Origin: Mesostigma viride
Taxonomy: Eukaryota > Streptophyta > Mesostigmatophyceae > Mesostigmatales > Mesostigmataceae
Length of the DNA: 64,000 nt
Direction of reading: 5' to 3'
Assembly (NCBI GenBank): GCA_009746045.1
Contig: RPFO01000418.1
Span: 778,498-842,497, forward strand
The notes beneath the pieces are model-generated. The model searched no databases. It was not told the origin of the DNA and was given only the letters and a program-made list of their open reading frames with translations. Positions 11,401 to 31,387 of the stretch are shown here, in pieces. Position 1 is the first letter of the stretch, and every line of letters starts with the position of its first letter. The position numbers and the translations under genes are program-made.

Positions 11401-14400
11401 AGTTTCGCTTCTAAATGATGAGGAGGCCCTTGAGAAGGTAAATGGGCTCCAGGTGGGCTTTGGGTATTTATAAGGCCCCAGGCAAAAAGCTATTTACGAA
11501 ATGGCCAGCCACCCAGTGCTGACACCCAAGCGATCCATCCAAGTTGAACACAAGCAAGCTACGCCATAACTTCAGCCTCTATAGTGCCGTACTAACAACG
11601 AGCCACTATGATACCACTGCATAATTAATATGTGCATGGAATACTAATGGCATCATGTAATATACAATAGCATATATAGACCTAAAAGAGAAGGCACTCG
11701 GAATGATCGCACTGTACTACCACACCTTTGCTGGGATAGCAACATGGCAGAGATAGCAACATGGCAGAGAGAGCAATATGGCAGAGATAGCAGAGATAGC
11801 AATATGGCGGAGATAGCAACATGGCAGGGATAGCAACATGGCAGAGATAGCAGAGATAGCAATATGGCGGAGATAGCAACATGGCAGAGATAGCAGAGAT
11901 AGCAATATGGCGGAGATAGCAACATGGCAGAGATAGCAATATGGCGGAGATAGCAACATGGCAGGGATAGCAACATGGCAGAGAGAGCAATATGGCAGAG
12001 ATAGCAGAGATAGCAATATGGCGGAGATAGCAACATGGCAGAGATAGCAATATGGCGGAGATAGCAATATGGCAGAGAGAGCAATATGGCAGAGATAGCA
12101 ATATGGCAGAGATAGCAATATGACAGAGATAGCAGAGATAGCAACATGGCAGGGATAGCAAACGTCTCTCCAGTATTAAGTTCCACTGCCATAGTAGTAA
12201 TAGTTAAGCGAATTCATGTGGGTTTCCCCTAGTTTGATGATAATAATGCCAATGATTCAACATAAATTGCAGTCCGTGAATGGACGGTTTCCTCTTTATA
12301 CACGAGCCTCGCTCTGCGCAAATGGCGCTGCGCACTCACTCTCTTGATGTTGTATGCGGGGATACGGAACTCGCTCGCTTCATGTAATCTGTAAACGTGC
12401 TACATAACATATGCCATATATATGCCGTAGATATGCCGTATATATGCCGTATACGCCGATGTGGAACTCACTCGGCGACGGACACGCGGCTGTGGATGTC
12501 GATGCGCTCGAAGAACTCGAGTGTGTAGTAGGTGAACTGGTCGATCACCGAGATGCCCACCTGCATGTTGGGTAGGGGCGAAAACAAAACAAATAGGAAT
12601 ACGCAGCACTGAGTAAGTAGTAGGTGAACCGGTCAATTACGGAGATGCCCACCTCACCTGACTGTTGTATAGGGGCAAATACAAATATACAAAAGCCTTA
12701 GTCCTATTAGCACGGTAGCAGGCGAAGTTAATTAATCCCCAAGATGTCCATCTGGTGGCACAAAGGCGTAACTGTATGGCAGCCAGCAGAAAACTGTACA
12801 TATCATGCGCACAGTGCTAGTTTCTGACCCACTACTGACAAATGCAGCAATAAATGATGAAAAAAATGGAAACCAGATCGTTTCTTCTGTAGCTCCCCCT
12901 CCCAACTATTTACAACTACTATGCCCTAAAAACGTTAAAACTATGTCACAACTAAATGCCCCCCTTCAACAAGCTAGGACCACGAAGCTATCCTAATCAA
13001 TTGATACTTATCCTAACACACGAAGCTATCGTACGTAGGTCTGGCCAGGACCATACCACTATGCGAAATAATGGTAACAATCGCATAATGTACAAGGGCC
13101 TACTTCGCGTTGGCGTGGTGGGAGTACAAGGGCAGGCATGAGAGGCAAGTTCCGTAGGAAAACAAGTTGACCTGAAGAACTAAGGGCCTACACACCTCGG
13201 GTTCGACATCGTACAAGCACAAGTTCTGTGGGGGATAACACCATGGTACAGATTTGGAATCCCGGCCGAGCAAAGGGCCTATCCGCCTGTGTACCTCGGG
13301 GTCAGCGTGGTGTGAGTACGAGTTCTGGCCGCGCTTGCTGCCGCCGATCGCCAGCACGCCGGGCGAGTAGAACTGCGGGTGCCAGCAGCAAAAGCGATAT
13401 ATGGATCAATGGACTGGGCTTTCGCGCTTTCTAGCGTACCGGCAGTCAGCAGCATGTAGTTTTCCATTTGCTGTTTGCTGGAACGACATGGATTGATGAC
13501 AGGCAGCGTTGGTTGAATTAAAATAAGTAAAGTTAAATAAAATAAATCGGATACGCTCAGCACTAAGCCGTGGTGCTTGACGAGTGTTATGGCCAAGTGG
13601 CAGAACTGTTTCTTCCTTTCTTTTCTCTCTCAGCAGTAGCCGTGGTGGAGCGAGCAATGGTTGCCTGTGATCAGTGCTGCATGTGTGGCATGGGGAAGGT
13701 GGGCAGGCACGCCAGAGGTGCGATGGTGATGTCGATGCGGGAAGAAACCTCCTAACAAATACTAGCAGTACGAGGATATAGTTCACTTGCTGTGACTCTC
13801 CATGAAAGGTTTGGTAGGGAAAGAACACAGCAAAAAGTAGAGAACCTGGCTGGAGCAACCAGGTCAGGCCAGGCTAAATCTCACCCCGTACGCTATTAAA
13901 AAAAACCTCTGCAAAAGTTGGCATGGGGCTGCAGATACAAGAACGAAAGCACTGTCGCACCGAACATGTTTGTTCACCTTAAAACATAGGCAACAAGGCA
14001 GCCATGCGCGACCCTAACGGACACTCACATGCTCATTTGCCCACCAAGTTACTAGCTTTCAGACAGATCATACGCATTGCGAAAATTGCCATGCCCTCGC
14101 ATCAAATCCTAACCCTAAACCCTCTGGCATGAGCACAGGAGGGCCAAGTCAGCGCACCTGGGAGTGCAGCGACGCTGCCTGGCACGTCTCCGCCATAAAT
14201 AGAATCTCGTTGTACCTGCAGCGGATAAAGCAGACCCGACAAATTTCGAGTTAGACAATCTGTCAGAAGTATCGATACACCAACCTGAAACTAGGTTATA
14301 GTTAAGCCAAAGTAGATACCTTTTGGACTTTGGAGTCGATACTGACTGAAGGGTAACTGTAGTTGTAACAAGACTTCCATCAAAGAATAAAGAATCCTAG

Positions 14401-17400
14401 TGCTAGTAGGTGCCGAGCTAGGCATACACTCGTCTAGCCTGCCACTTGGACCATGTTGCGGCGAGTGGCCACACCACGCAAGACCACACAAACGGCGCGC
14501 CGGGGACACGCACTGGCATGCAGTGGGCACGCAGGGGTCGCACATTAGCCTGTGACACTTTGCCACTGCTGCCCCCGGGAGGAGCTCGACAATGCATAAA
14601 AGCCATCGCCGCTCAGCCTTTGAGCCTCTATTTCGAATTGCTTGCACTTGTGGTTCGACAAGCTGAACGTATTCTTTCTAATGAAATAAGTTTAAATGTT
14701 GTATTCTTTCAGCTTACATAAGAATTCACAGAGAATGTTTATTCTGTTTCCTGACATGGTATCGAATGAGTTTCCCTCAACCTTTTGACTCCGGCATTCC
14801 AGTTTGTCTTTTTCTTTTCACGAAAACGATGGCGACCACAAGGGCTGCATTGGCCGCAGCCGCAGGAGCAGCAGCAAGAGCAGCAGCTGCAGAAGGAGAT
14901 GAAGGGGCTCGCGGCCCTGGCCGCAGCAACCAGTGCCACTGCAGCACTGGCGCTACCCCCCTCTGGTGATGGCGAGGGCGAGGAGACACGCGCAGCACCG
15001 GCCGTTGCCGACCTCGAAAACGCATCTTTTCAAGCCTGCAAGGGGCTCCTACGAGACGTCAGGGTTGTGAAGCCATTTGATGATTCCGACCCATCCCCTT
15101 GTGAGCCCTTCAAGGATCGCATTGTAGACCTGGCAGGGCTCTATGATGGTCTTCCTGACGTCCTTCCAGGGCGTGTCCGGAATGTGCCCAAGGATAAGCT
15201 AATGCATGTGGCCATCCTAGGTGCCTTCGATGGCCAAGCCCATTCAGTCATTCGTCAACGGAGCACCTCACTGCGCACGCATTCGTCAACGGAGCACCTC
15301 ACTGCGCTCACATCCATCAACGGAGCACCTCACTGCGCACGCATTCGCTTATTTCAGGCACCCACCGCTCCTCGTGTGCTTCACCCACACCCACGTCCCA
15401 ACCTCGCACAACATTTGTCATTGATGCTACGAGTCAAGCACCGTATTCAAGCAACCTGCCGTCTGCTCCTTTTTTTGCTACATCTCCACACCCACACACC
15501 AATCATCTTGGCACGAAATGTGGGCAAATATGCGTTACTATCGGGGACATATTCATGAGGCTCCGCAAGGATACCCCTGGCTTCTTGTAGCTATTTTCAG
15601 CCTGGCTAGTTTCCTAGGTCACCTACCGCCGCTGCTCCCTCATCTGCGCGAACGCATCGGCGATGCTGTGCGTCTCCAGCTCGCCCTGGTCCTGGAACTT
15701 GAGGAAGTCCTCGCCGCCATGGCCTAGACCGTGGACGCAACGACATCCACCAAAGACGCATCAACGTTTAAAACCAGGGCCACGAACACTGGCCACCAAT
15801 AGAAGATGCATGCATGCATCCGTGCATGAAGCCAGGGCCACGAATAGAACCGTCATCATGCACTGGCGCCTCTGGATGCACTGCATTGGTCTGGATTATG
15901 TGTGAGTTCGTAATCTCAAGGACAAAAGCTCACGTGTCCCGCATTTGCAAGGATGTATTAACACAATTGCAGATAAACGCAATTGCAGTGGTGTACACTA
16001 AACTCGCCGCCGTGGCCAAAACCATTCACACTAGATGACATGACAGGAGCAGGGGTAGATGCGCCCCTGGTGTACACTTGTTTAGCTCTTTAGCTCTACT
16101 CTATACTTGCTGTGTGGTGTCCGTTTCACATCTGGCACACACGATGGCCACAAAACGATAGAACGTGCACGAGCCCACCCAACTCTCATCACCGAATATA
16201 CGTATTCGTAGTAGTATACAATGAGCCAGCATACATGAACCCTCCCTCCCTCCCTCCCTCCCTCCCTCCCTCCCTCCCTCCCTCCCTCCCTCCCTCCCTC
16301 CCTCCCTCCCTCCCTCCCTCCCTCCCTCCCTCCCTCCCTCCCTCCCTCCCTCCCTCCCTCCCTCCCTCCCTCCCCCCCTCCCTCCCCCCCTGCCCCCTGT
16401 CCGCACGATGCTCCCCTAGCCCCCCATCCCCACCAGCCACAAACCAAAGCACGTTCCAAAGTATACATGCGCACCTCATAGTGAACATGCACACTTCATA
16501 GTGAACATGCACACCTCATAGTGAACATGTAGGATGCACAATGTGATTCCAATTCTCCTGTCTGAGGGAGTGAAGATGGACTGAAAGGGCTTGGCTCGCA
16601 ATAATGCTGTGACTGACTGACATACCGGTCACGACGACCAACACATTTCCTTTCACATCGCCCTCCCTCACCGGTCAGGAAGACGAGCACATTGCTGTGG
16701 GCATCTGTGCGCAGGCGCTGCGAGCGCGGCACGTCCGGGTGGTGGCGCCCCGTCAGCAGCCGCAAGAAATTCTCAACGGTGACCTCGTAGCCCCGGTAGT
16801 CCACCTGTTCGAGAGGAGGGGGAGAGCCAGTAGGGCAGCACATGGGGCCGTAGTCAATGGCTTTGAAAGGCAATCCTCTGTAGCAACGAGACAGCAAGCG
16901 CAAGGCAACCCCTATAGGTCCACCTGGTTGACGCACGAAAGGAGGGCAGCACGGTGGTCATGTGTCACATGACAGCAAGAGGGGATGAGTAACCATCAAA
17001 GTGAGTGCAACAATTGTTAACCTTTGCGACCAAGGCCCCCCATGCAAGAAGGAGAAAAGGGTGAAGTCGCAGCCTTGGACTGTGGGTGACGTCAGCGCTG
17101 CTGTGCATGAACACACCAAGAAAGACTCCCATGGGGATCCTGAGGTGCTTCTCCCTCCAAGCCAAGCAGCGAAAAGCCCATTGCCCGGATGGCCTCAGAT
17201 CCGCTATCAGAGAGCCTGGAGAGCAAGGGAGCGTGCTCCTCCCTTGCTCCAACCCATGCACCGGACACACAAGAGCTTACGTACGGATCTGTACTTTCAA
17301 AGCCCATCTGTAAGATCGGGAAGCATGGATCTGTAATAAAAAACACCGGTCTGCAAATATGGAAAACTGTCGGTGACTTTCCAGCCCCGAACTTCACAAA

Positions 17401-20400
17401 ACTGTTAAAAGCCCTGGAATATCTACCATGCACCTTCGATGTGGTCGCCGTACGCGGGGAGCGGACACAGTGCCTAACCTTACAGGGTGCTCTAACGGCA
17501 TAGTAGAGGGGAAGAGCGGCACCCCACCTCGATGTGGTCGCCGTACACGTTGAGCTGGCGGTTGACGTTGTTGAAAAGGCGGCCGGGGAAGCGGTTGCGC
17601 GGGTTGCAGGCCATGTCGTCCGCCAGCATGAGGATGATGTTGCTGTCTGGGATGCCCAGCCGCTTGACCGTGCTGCGTGGGGTTGTTAATAGCATTAAAA
17701 GGCAGCAGGGGAATGAGGCAGGACAGACAATATAATTAAAGCCAGCGGGGATAGCCCAGCCGCTTGACCGTGCTGCGTGGGCCAGAAGGAGCCATGCGCG
17801 TGACTGATGCCAGGAATATTGTTACCAGTCACCACAAGCAACGGTTGCCACAGTGTTCCAGGAGAAAAATAGGACATGCCGCAAGGAGGACGCTACTAGC
17901 AGTACGTCATCAAAGAAGTGCCTGTGGGTGTGAACACGTTACAGAATAGTTGCGTACAGTGAACACGTTACAGAATAGTCGCGTACAGTGAACACGTTAC
18001 AGAATAGTCGCGTACAGTGAACACGTTACAGAATAGTCGCGTACAGTGAACACGTTACAGAATAGTTGCGTACAGTGAACACGTTACAGAATAGTCGCGT
18101 ACAGTGAACACGTTACAGAATAGTTGCGTACAGTGAACACGTTACAGAATAGTTGCGTACAGTGAACACGTTACAGAATAGTTGCGTACAGTGAACACGT
18201 TACCGAATAGTTGCGTACAGTGAACACGTTACAGAATAGTTGCGTACAGTGAACACGTTACAGAATAGTTGCGTACAGTGAACACGTTACAGAATAGTTG
18301 CGTACAGTGAACACGTTACAGAATAGTCGCGTACAGTGAACACGTTACCGAATAGTTGCGTACAGTGAACACGTTACAGAATAGTTGCGTACAGTGAACA
18401 CGTTACAGAATAGTTGCGTACAGTGAACACGTTACCGAATAGTTGCGTACAGTGAACACCACGACACAGCTCGAGCTTCCATGGTCCAGACTCTCCAGAT
18501 TTCTCACCTGCGCTGGTTGTCTCATTGAGATAGGGGTGTACAAGGCAAGGCATCTTATTTCCCTAGTATGTCATCAAAGAAACGCATTACATAATACTTG
18601 CACAGGCAAGCTGCGGATCGTTAACACATTACACAATAGTTGCGAACAGCGACACGTGTGTTTCAGTTCGCACATATGCAAGAATATACAGTAGTTAATT
18701 GAATTTGACTTCTTAGACTTGCAGCCACCTCTGGTGCATACAGTATATTTCTGGCGGATTAAATCATGGCACAACCCTTTACACGATCTGACCGTTGATC
18801 CTCACTGTTGAGATACCCACGGAGGGGAAGGGCGCGATGGCGCACATCGACCTGGGTGGATGCGCGGCCGGTGCATGGCTCATTCTAGAAAGGGGAAACT
18901 GGCCCCTTTTGTGGGAAGCCTAGAGCAAGGGAAAAAGGCTTGTTTTCTTTTTCTTTTTATGGCTCCTTTCACCTGCTCCTTGTGCGACAGCCGACGTAAG
19001 CTACTGTCATCTGCTGAGTGCACCAGTATCCGGGACGTTAGCTGCTGTCATCTGCTGAGTGCACCAGTATCCGGGACGTAAGCTGCTGTCATCTGCTGAG
19101 TGCACCAGTATCCGGGACGTTAGCTGCTGTCATCTGCTGAGTGCACCAGTATCCGGGACGTTAGCTACTGTCATCTGCCGAGTGTGGCACCAGGACCCAC
19201 AACTAGGCTTTGCGAGGACGGCCGCTCGCTGATGGGGTTGTGTTCCATTACAGTGACCATGATAGTGACCGCGACCATGACGCTAGGCTTTGCGAGGGCG
19301 GCCCCTCGCAGGAGGTGATTCATTCTTCAGTTCTGGAGTTCACTGCAATACTATACTTGGTGGGAACTTTGAGCTATTGGTGGGGACAATTGTTGTCCAA
19401 CAAATATACCCGGGCGGCAGAGGGAAGCAATCTGTGATCCGTAATTCAGAATTGAGCAGTCAGCTATGCTAGAAGGTGCAGGTGTACACGCAGTACTCGT
19501 GCCCTCGTTCCATTGGCGTTGGTCTTTTTAGAACGATGCAGGGTAACTATTCAGCCTGGGTGTGCCCCCAAAACCCCTCAGGCTCCGGGAGAGGCATTTA
19601 GATTCTCCCAAACCGGCGCCTCTAAATGTGTTCCAAGCCTATCTGTGGTCTCTGGACCATGGGGCAGCCTTACTGCATCCGCCACGCTTTCGCCACGCTT
19701 TTGCTATGCCGAAGCTTTATTGCACCCACAGTTGCGCCCGCACCATGATGCGGAGAGAGCGCTCTGCGGCCTGCCCACTTAGGGCAGTGAGAGAAGCTAG
19801 GGGGCCATCCCTCCTTTTCACTGTGTGTAAGGGTTGAAGGTTTCTTTATTGGTACCCACGTGACGCAGTCTACGTGATAATTAATTAATTAATACAGCCT
19901 GCATTTCTCGGGTGTGCACGGTGTGAACCCAGCAGGGGCTATGGAGAAATCAGGGCATTCTGGAGGGGTTATGTTCAGGAGGCCGCGCTGAGCTGGCAGA
20001 CATGTGCACTGCACGTACCGATACAAGGAGAGCGCGTTGGCCGCATGCCTGTAGTTAAACCTGCATTCGTTTTGGTAGGGTCATTAGGACAAACAAGGAA
20101 CAAAGCGGGCCTGCGGTTGGAAAATAGACATCATTTTCAGAGCATGACATGGCCCCAGCAGCATCCTTGGAGGAAAGCATACGCGCGAACGGAAACCACA
20201 GCTTGGAAGGTCAAGACTAGAGGAAATTCCATGTGGATGCTACAGTACCAGAATCGGGACGTATCCACTATAACTGCCCAGTTGTTGGTATGCTGGGAGG
20301 TTCTGAGCGCACTATGCGACTTGCCCTCGTGCCCGGATAAACCCCTGTGAGCTTGAACGAAGTTAAACCAGAATATCGCAAGCAAAAATATGGGCAAATT

Positions 20401-20484
20401 TGGCACCACGGTACGCAGCCAGGGCTTGCGGCCAGCCCCCTGCCTGGGCATCACGGGCACGAAGAACGTACAAGACGATATCAA
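8475..20484 (-). CDS. PIGK: GPI transamidase catalytic subunit (PIG-K/GPI8), 11 exons
   Basis: Caspase-like C13 peptidase of the GPI transamidase in the ER, which cleaves the C-terminal signal and attaches the GPI anchor. Exons, 5' to 3': 20484-20249, 20060-20019, 17672-17528, 16804-16672, 15723-15627, 14215-14158, 13372-13295, 12560-12472, 10836-10755, 9002-8976, 8552-8475. All junctions are GT-AG and the total is 1065 nt, giving 354 aa. An N-terminal hydrophobic signal ([12 protein letters not shown]) is followed by [13 protein letters not shown] and [20 protein letters not shown], both hallmarks. Catalytic His187 (LTGHGGED, spanning exons 4/5) and Cys229 (ETCQAAS) are 42 residues apart, as in human PIG-K (164/206). 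Downstream are [22 protein letters not shown] and VPVTDFFG. The last exon encodes a membrane anchor ([16 protein letters not shown]). The last exon and the exact start are the least certain parts. Confidence 0.93.
10160..10305. repeat. 37-bp tandem repeat in PIGK intron
   Basis: About four copies of GTTTGTTTTGGTGAGGCAAC followed by CAACCATCTGCGAATAG; lies in the intron between exons 9 and 10. Confidence 0.8.
11150..11295. repeat. ~30-bp degenerate tandem repeat
   Basis: Four to five copies around AAACCAGCAAGGAGAGGACT, in the intron between PIGK exons 8 and 9. Confidence 0.75.
11738..12165. repeat. 15-16-bp minisatellite (AGATAGCAACATGGC)
   Basis: About 28 copies of GAGATAGCAAYATGGCRGA variants. 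Three minus-strand frames stay open across it, so the 130-180 aa ORFs there are repeat artefacts. Intron between PIGK exons 8 and 9. Confidence 0.9.
15242..15350. repeat. ~33-bp tandem repeat
   Basis: Three copies of TCAACGGAGCACCTCACTGC in the intron between PIGK exons 5 and 6. Confidence 0.8.
16240..16392. repeat. (CCCT)n microsatellite
   Basis: About 37 CCCT units, degenerating to C runs at the 3' side. It lies in the intron between PIGK exons 4 and 5. Confidence 0.95.
17934..18462. repeat. 29-bp minisatellite, ~18 copies
   Basis: Unit GTGAACACGTTACAGAATAG plus TYGCGTACA. Variants (CAGAAT/CCGAAT, GTT/GTC) are mixed along the array. It lies in the intron between PIGK exons 2 and 3. Confidence 0.95.
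18990..19180. repeat. 41-bp tandem repeat, ~4.5 copies
   Basis: Unit CTGCTGTCATCTGCTGAGTG followed by CACCAGTATCCGGGACGTWAG; same PIGK intron as the 29-bp array. Confidence 0.9.
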
Positions 20485-21245
20485 CCCTTCATCCGCAAAT
20501 CATCCGACACGTAATCAAGGCATGCCAATACATGTGCCTTTTTTGTAATCACCCAAGCAGCTCAAAATCTGCCGAATTTCCTGCAGTGGCAGCCTGCAGT
20601 TGGCCTCGTCGCTCGCTCTATAACTTCCAGTTATGAGAGGTTATGAGTCGGTCAATTGGCGCCTTGCTACTATGGCTGCCGTGTGTGCTTCGTCGCTTTG
20701 GGAAGTACATATCCGTATGCGCTAAACCGCAAAAGACATCCGTGGCTCACCGTACTACATTCATCGTACGAAGTTAATGCGTAAGTCTCATCTTGAAACC
20801 AATGCACGATCATCCAACTCGGTTGAATGTCTGGATGCCTGCAACGTGTCACCTCAAGGGTCACGTGAGGATTGGCATTGCACGTGATGCCCATATTTTT
20901 ACCAAAATTGGCCATGGGAGGCGAACCTCGTGCGGAAAAAGGCGGGGGCTTCATACCTGTATCCAGCCCCTACCGCGCAGATTATCTACACTGCCAGTGA
21001 TCACAAAATGTTTAATTGTCGCTTAGCAAGCTAATGTTGCAGCTTAACATGGGGGAAACAAATGCCAGGTCAAGCGCAAGCTGGCTGCATGGCGTTACCG
21101 CAATCGCGAACGTGTCAACGGGAAGTCTAGGCGGGGATCTTGAAAACCATAGCCTTCCATCCAGAGCAGGTTGATCACGCGCGATTGGGGCTGGTCATAG
21201 CCAGCACTTGGTCATTGTAAAGCGGGCTCACAATCAGCGCTCAAC
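20485..21245. other. Divergent promoter region between PIGK and the TspO-like gene
   Basis: About 760 bases between two divergent first exons. No TATA box stands out and no gene is seen. Confidence 0.5.
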
Positions 21246-29054
<7,809 letters not shown>

Positions 29055-29102
29055 AGTCTTTTTACTAAACTGGAGGCTTGTAAACAGGAGGAGCGAAACC
29101 TC

Positions 29103-29325
29103 ACCAGCTACCAGCTACCAGCTACCAGCTACCAGCTACCAGCTACCAGCTACCAGCTACCAGCTACCAGCTACCAGCTACCAGCTACCAGCTACCAGCT
29201 ACCAGCTACCAGCTACCAGCTACCAGCTACCAGCTACCAGCTACCAGCTACCAGCTACCAGCTACCAGCTACCAGCTACCAGCTACCAGCTACCAGCTAC
29301 CAGCTTCCAGCTATAGCTACCAGCT
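29103..29325. repeat. 7-bp tandem repeat (CAGCTAC)n
   Basis: About 30 copies of CCAGCTA immediately 3' of the TspO-like stop codon, probably in its 3' UTR or just beyond. Confidence 0.95.
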
Positions 29326-31387
29326 GAGATACTGTCGTTCGCGGCGATGACGGACCTGATTGGGTGGCCCAGTTACTGCCAAGCCAAGTAAGACTGTACT
29401 GGCCAATCTACTGGCCAATCTAAGGGGGTATCCTGGGGGTACGCCTGCCAGCTATGCTACTGTCCAGCTGTGCATTCAGTACATCGGATGCCAGCGCTCG
29501 TGAAGATTTTTTGTGATGTGCATAAAGGTGATCATCCATGACCTCGTGCTGCCAGCGACGTGAAGACTTGCTCGGTCTCAAGTGTGAAAGCGCCCCGTGG
29601 TCCGTGCCCGGTTGTGGGGTCACACCATCGGCAGCGTCTGTCTCTGGACACGTGCACCCGCACCGTTGCAAAGAGTTGTTTTGCTGCTGATCCGGCCGGG
29701 CCGACTTCTTTGCGGCCCAGACGGTCTAGATTTACCCAGGGATCTTAGAGGGCCCAGCAGCGATGTTACCTGCCTGTAGCTGTTCATCGCACTGGTTGCG
29801 TAACTTGCGTTTCACTAGTAGGAGTCCATTATACTTGCTGTAGGGTGGCGCTCCTATTTTGCGCTTCACTTACGTTGCCGGTCTTATACTCAGCGCTGTG
29901 ACGTTTTATATTTATCGACGAACTTGTGTAGCTTATCAAATCATTGACTTGATTCTCCTAATGCGGCGTAATGTGTTGCAGCCAAATATTTAACGGGACT
30001 GCAAAAAAGCCTTGTCAATTAATCCATATATCACGTCCATGCACAAGCATGCATCGACGAGACTTGTAAAGCTAGCACATGCAGGCTTTCACATATTAAG
30101 AAAGAAGATCATGAGGACGTACCTGTGGGGGAAATACGGAGCACTTATAGTGTTTTCAACCCTGTGACATGTCTAATCCACGTCATGTGAAGGCCCGGGC
30201 AGAGATCGACCCATCTTGCCTCATGCCCGAAGGCAATTGCCACAGCTGCAAACTTAACACTAGGGCACGATCGATCGAGAAGAGTCTAGCTGTCATCAAC
30301 ACTGTGCATGGGTGCACTAATTAGAGCAAAGTGTGTGGGTGTATACTGGTGCATTGGGGTGCGTGAACTAGAAAAACCTGATCGAGCAGATAGCCACATG
30401 CATGCAAGTTCAGTGGCTGAGCCAATCTGTAAAGAAAGCTGAGCAATACTTTTCACAATGTGAGATGCATGAAAAAAAACGACAGCATGAGGGTTATGAT
30501 TATTAATTATGCCGTCCCCACATCATATGATATTAAAATTAACCAGTCCACTATCCCCTTGTAATTTGTAACTCAACGCGACGCTAGCTCACGGTTAGAT
30601 TAACTAACACGTAACAGCGTTATTACATGAGCATAATTAGTCTCAGTACAGTCGAGTGGGATTAATTGATTAATTAATTAGTCGAGTGGGATGGGATGGG
30701 ATGGGATGGGATGGGATGGAGGGAGCTAGTTATCGAAGACCTAGTTACAGGGTACGTTGTGGGCTCCACGGCCTGAATCACTGTGATTGCCAAACTGAGT
30801 CACACGCGGAGCCCCCACTGACTTGGGGGTGGTCTCCTTCATGACTACCTGCCACCTCTCCTTGCGAACCATATCTGCCTCCAGATTACAGATATGCCGG
30901 GGGGCTGCCCTGGCGTGAGCCCATCAGTTGCGGCGTGGGAAACACATATCCATGCCTAGCCTATCCGGGCGGAAAGTACACGGGTGGCGCCCTGGCTACG
31001 CTCGGCCCGGGGCACGCCATGTGAGAACAAAACGCCCAGGTTGGGCGGGCTTGGTGCCTGCTGAGCTATCCATCGTGTCTACCTGATCTGTGCGTGCAAG
31101 GTGCCCGGCTAGGCCCAGGCGCCTATGCCTAATAATATGGGAAGCATATCGTATATCAGCATACAAATCCTCACGGCTAATGTGCAGGCTAAATGGAATG
31201 TTGAGCGCACTACGTAGCATCTTGCTGACCGTGCCGTACAGTTAGATGTAAACAGGAATAACGGACTATCGTAATGATCATTTGGGTCCATGATGACCAC
31301 AACTTTGGGACAAACTTAAGAGCCTGCGGACTTGTCACCTGTTCAGAGCCTCAATCTTGAGCACAATATATAGAATCATGCACACTA
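29326..31387. other. Convergent intergenic region with LINE relic
   Basis: Lies between the 3' ends of the TspO-like and sulfotransferase genes. No gene in 29326-30780; a short (GGGAT)n tract is at 30690-30720. Confidence 0.55.
30780..31290 (-). pseudogene. LINE reverse-transcriptase 3' fragment
   Basis: On the minus strand, 31220-30996 encodes RHRRLGLAGHLARTDQVDT and a GRFVLTWRAPG tail. This matches the C-terminus of the LINE fragment at 42987-43110 (RQRRIAFVGVRLARTSQVDT, GRHILTWPGP). The following 100-200 bases share the CTGACTTGGGGGTGGTCTCC block found inverted near 6760 and 32020. Truncated at both ends. Confidence 0.65.

Noticed and set aside
11653-12192. Minus-strand ORFs of 130-180 codons resembling Leu/Ser/Tyr-rich membrane proteins
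   Set aside because: Minisatellite AGATAGCAACATGGC read in three frames; no start context or promoter.
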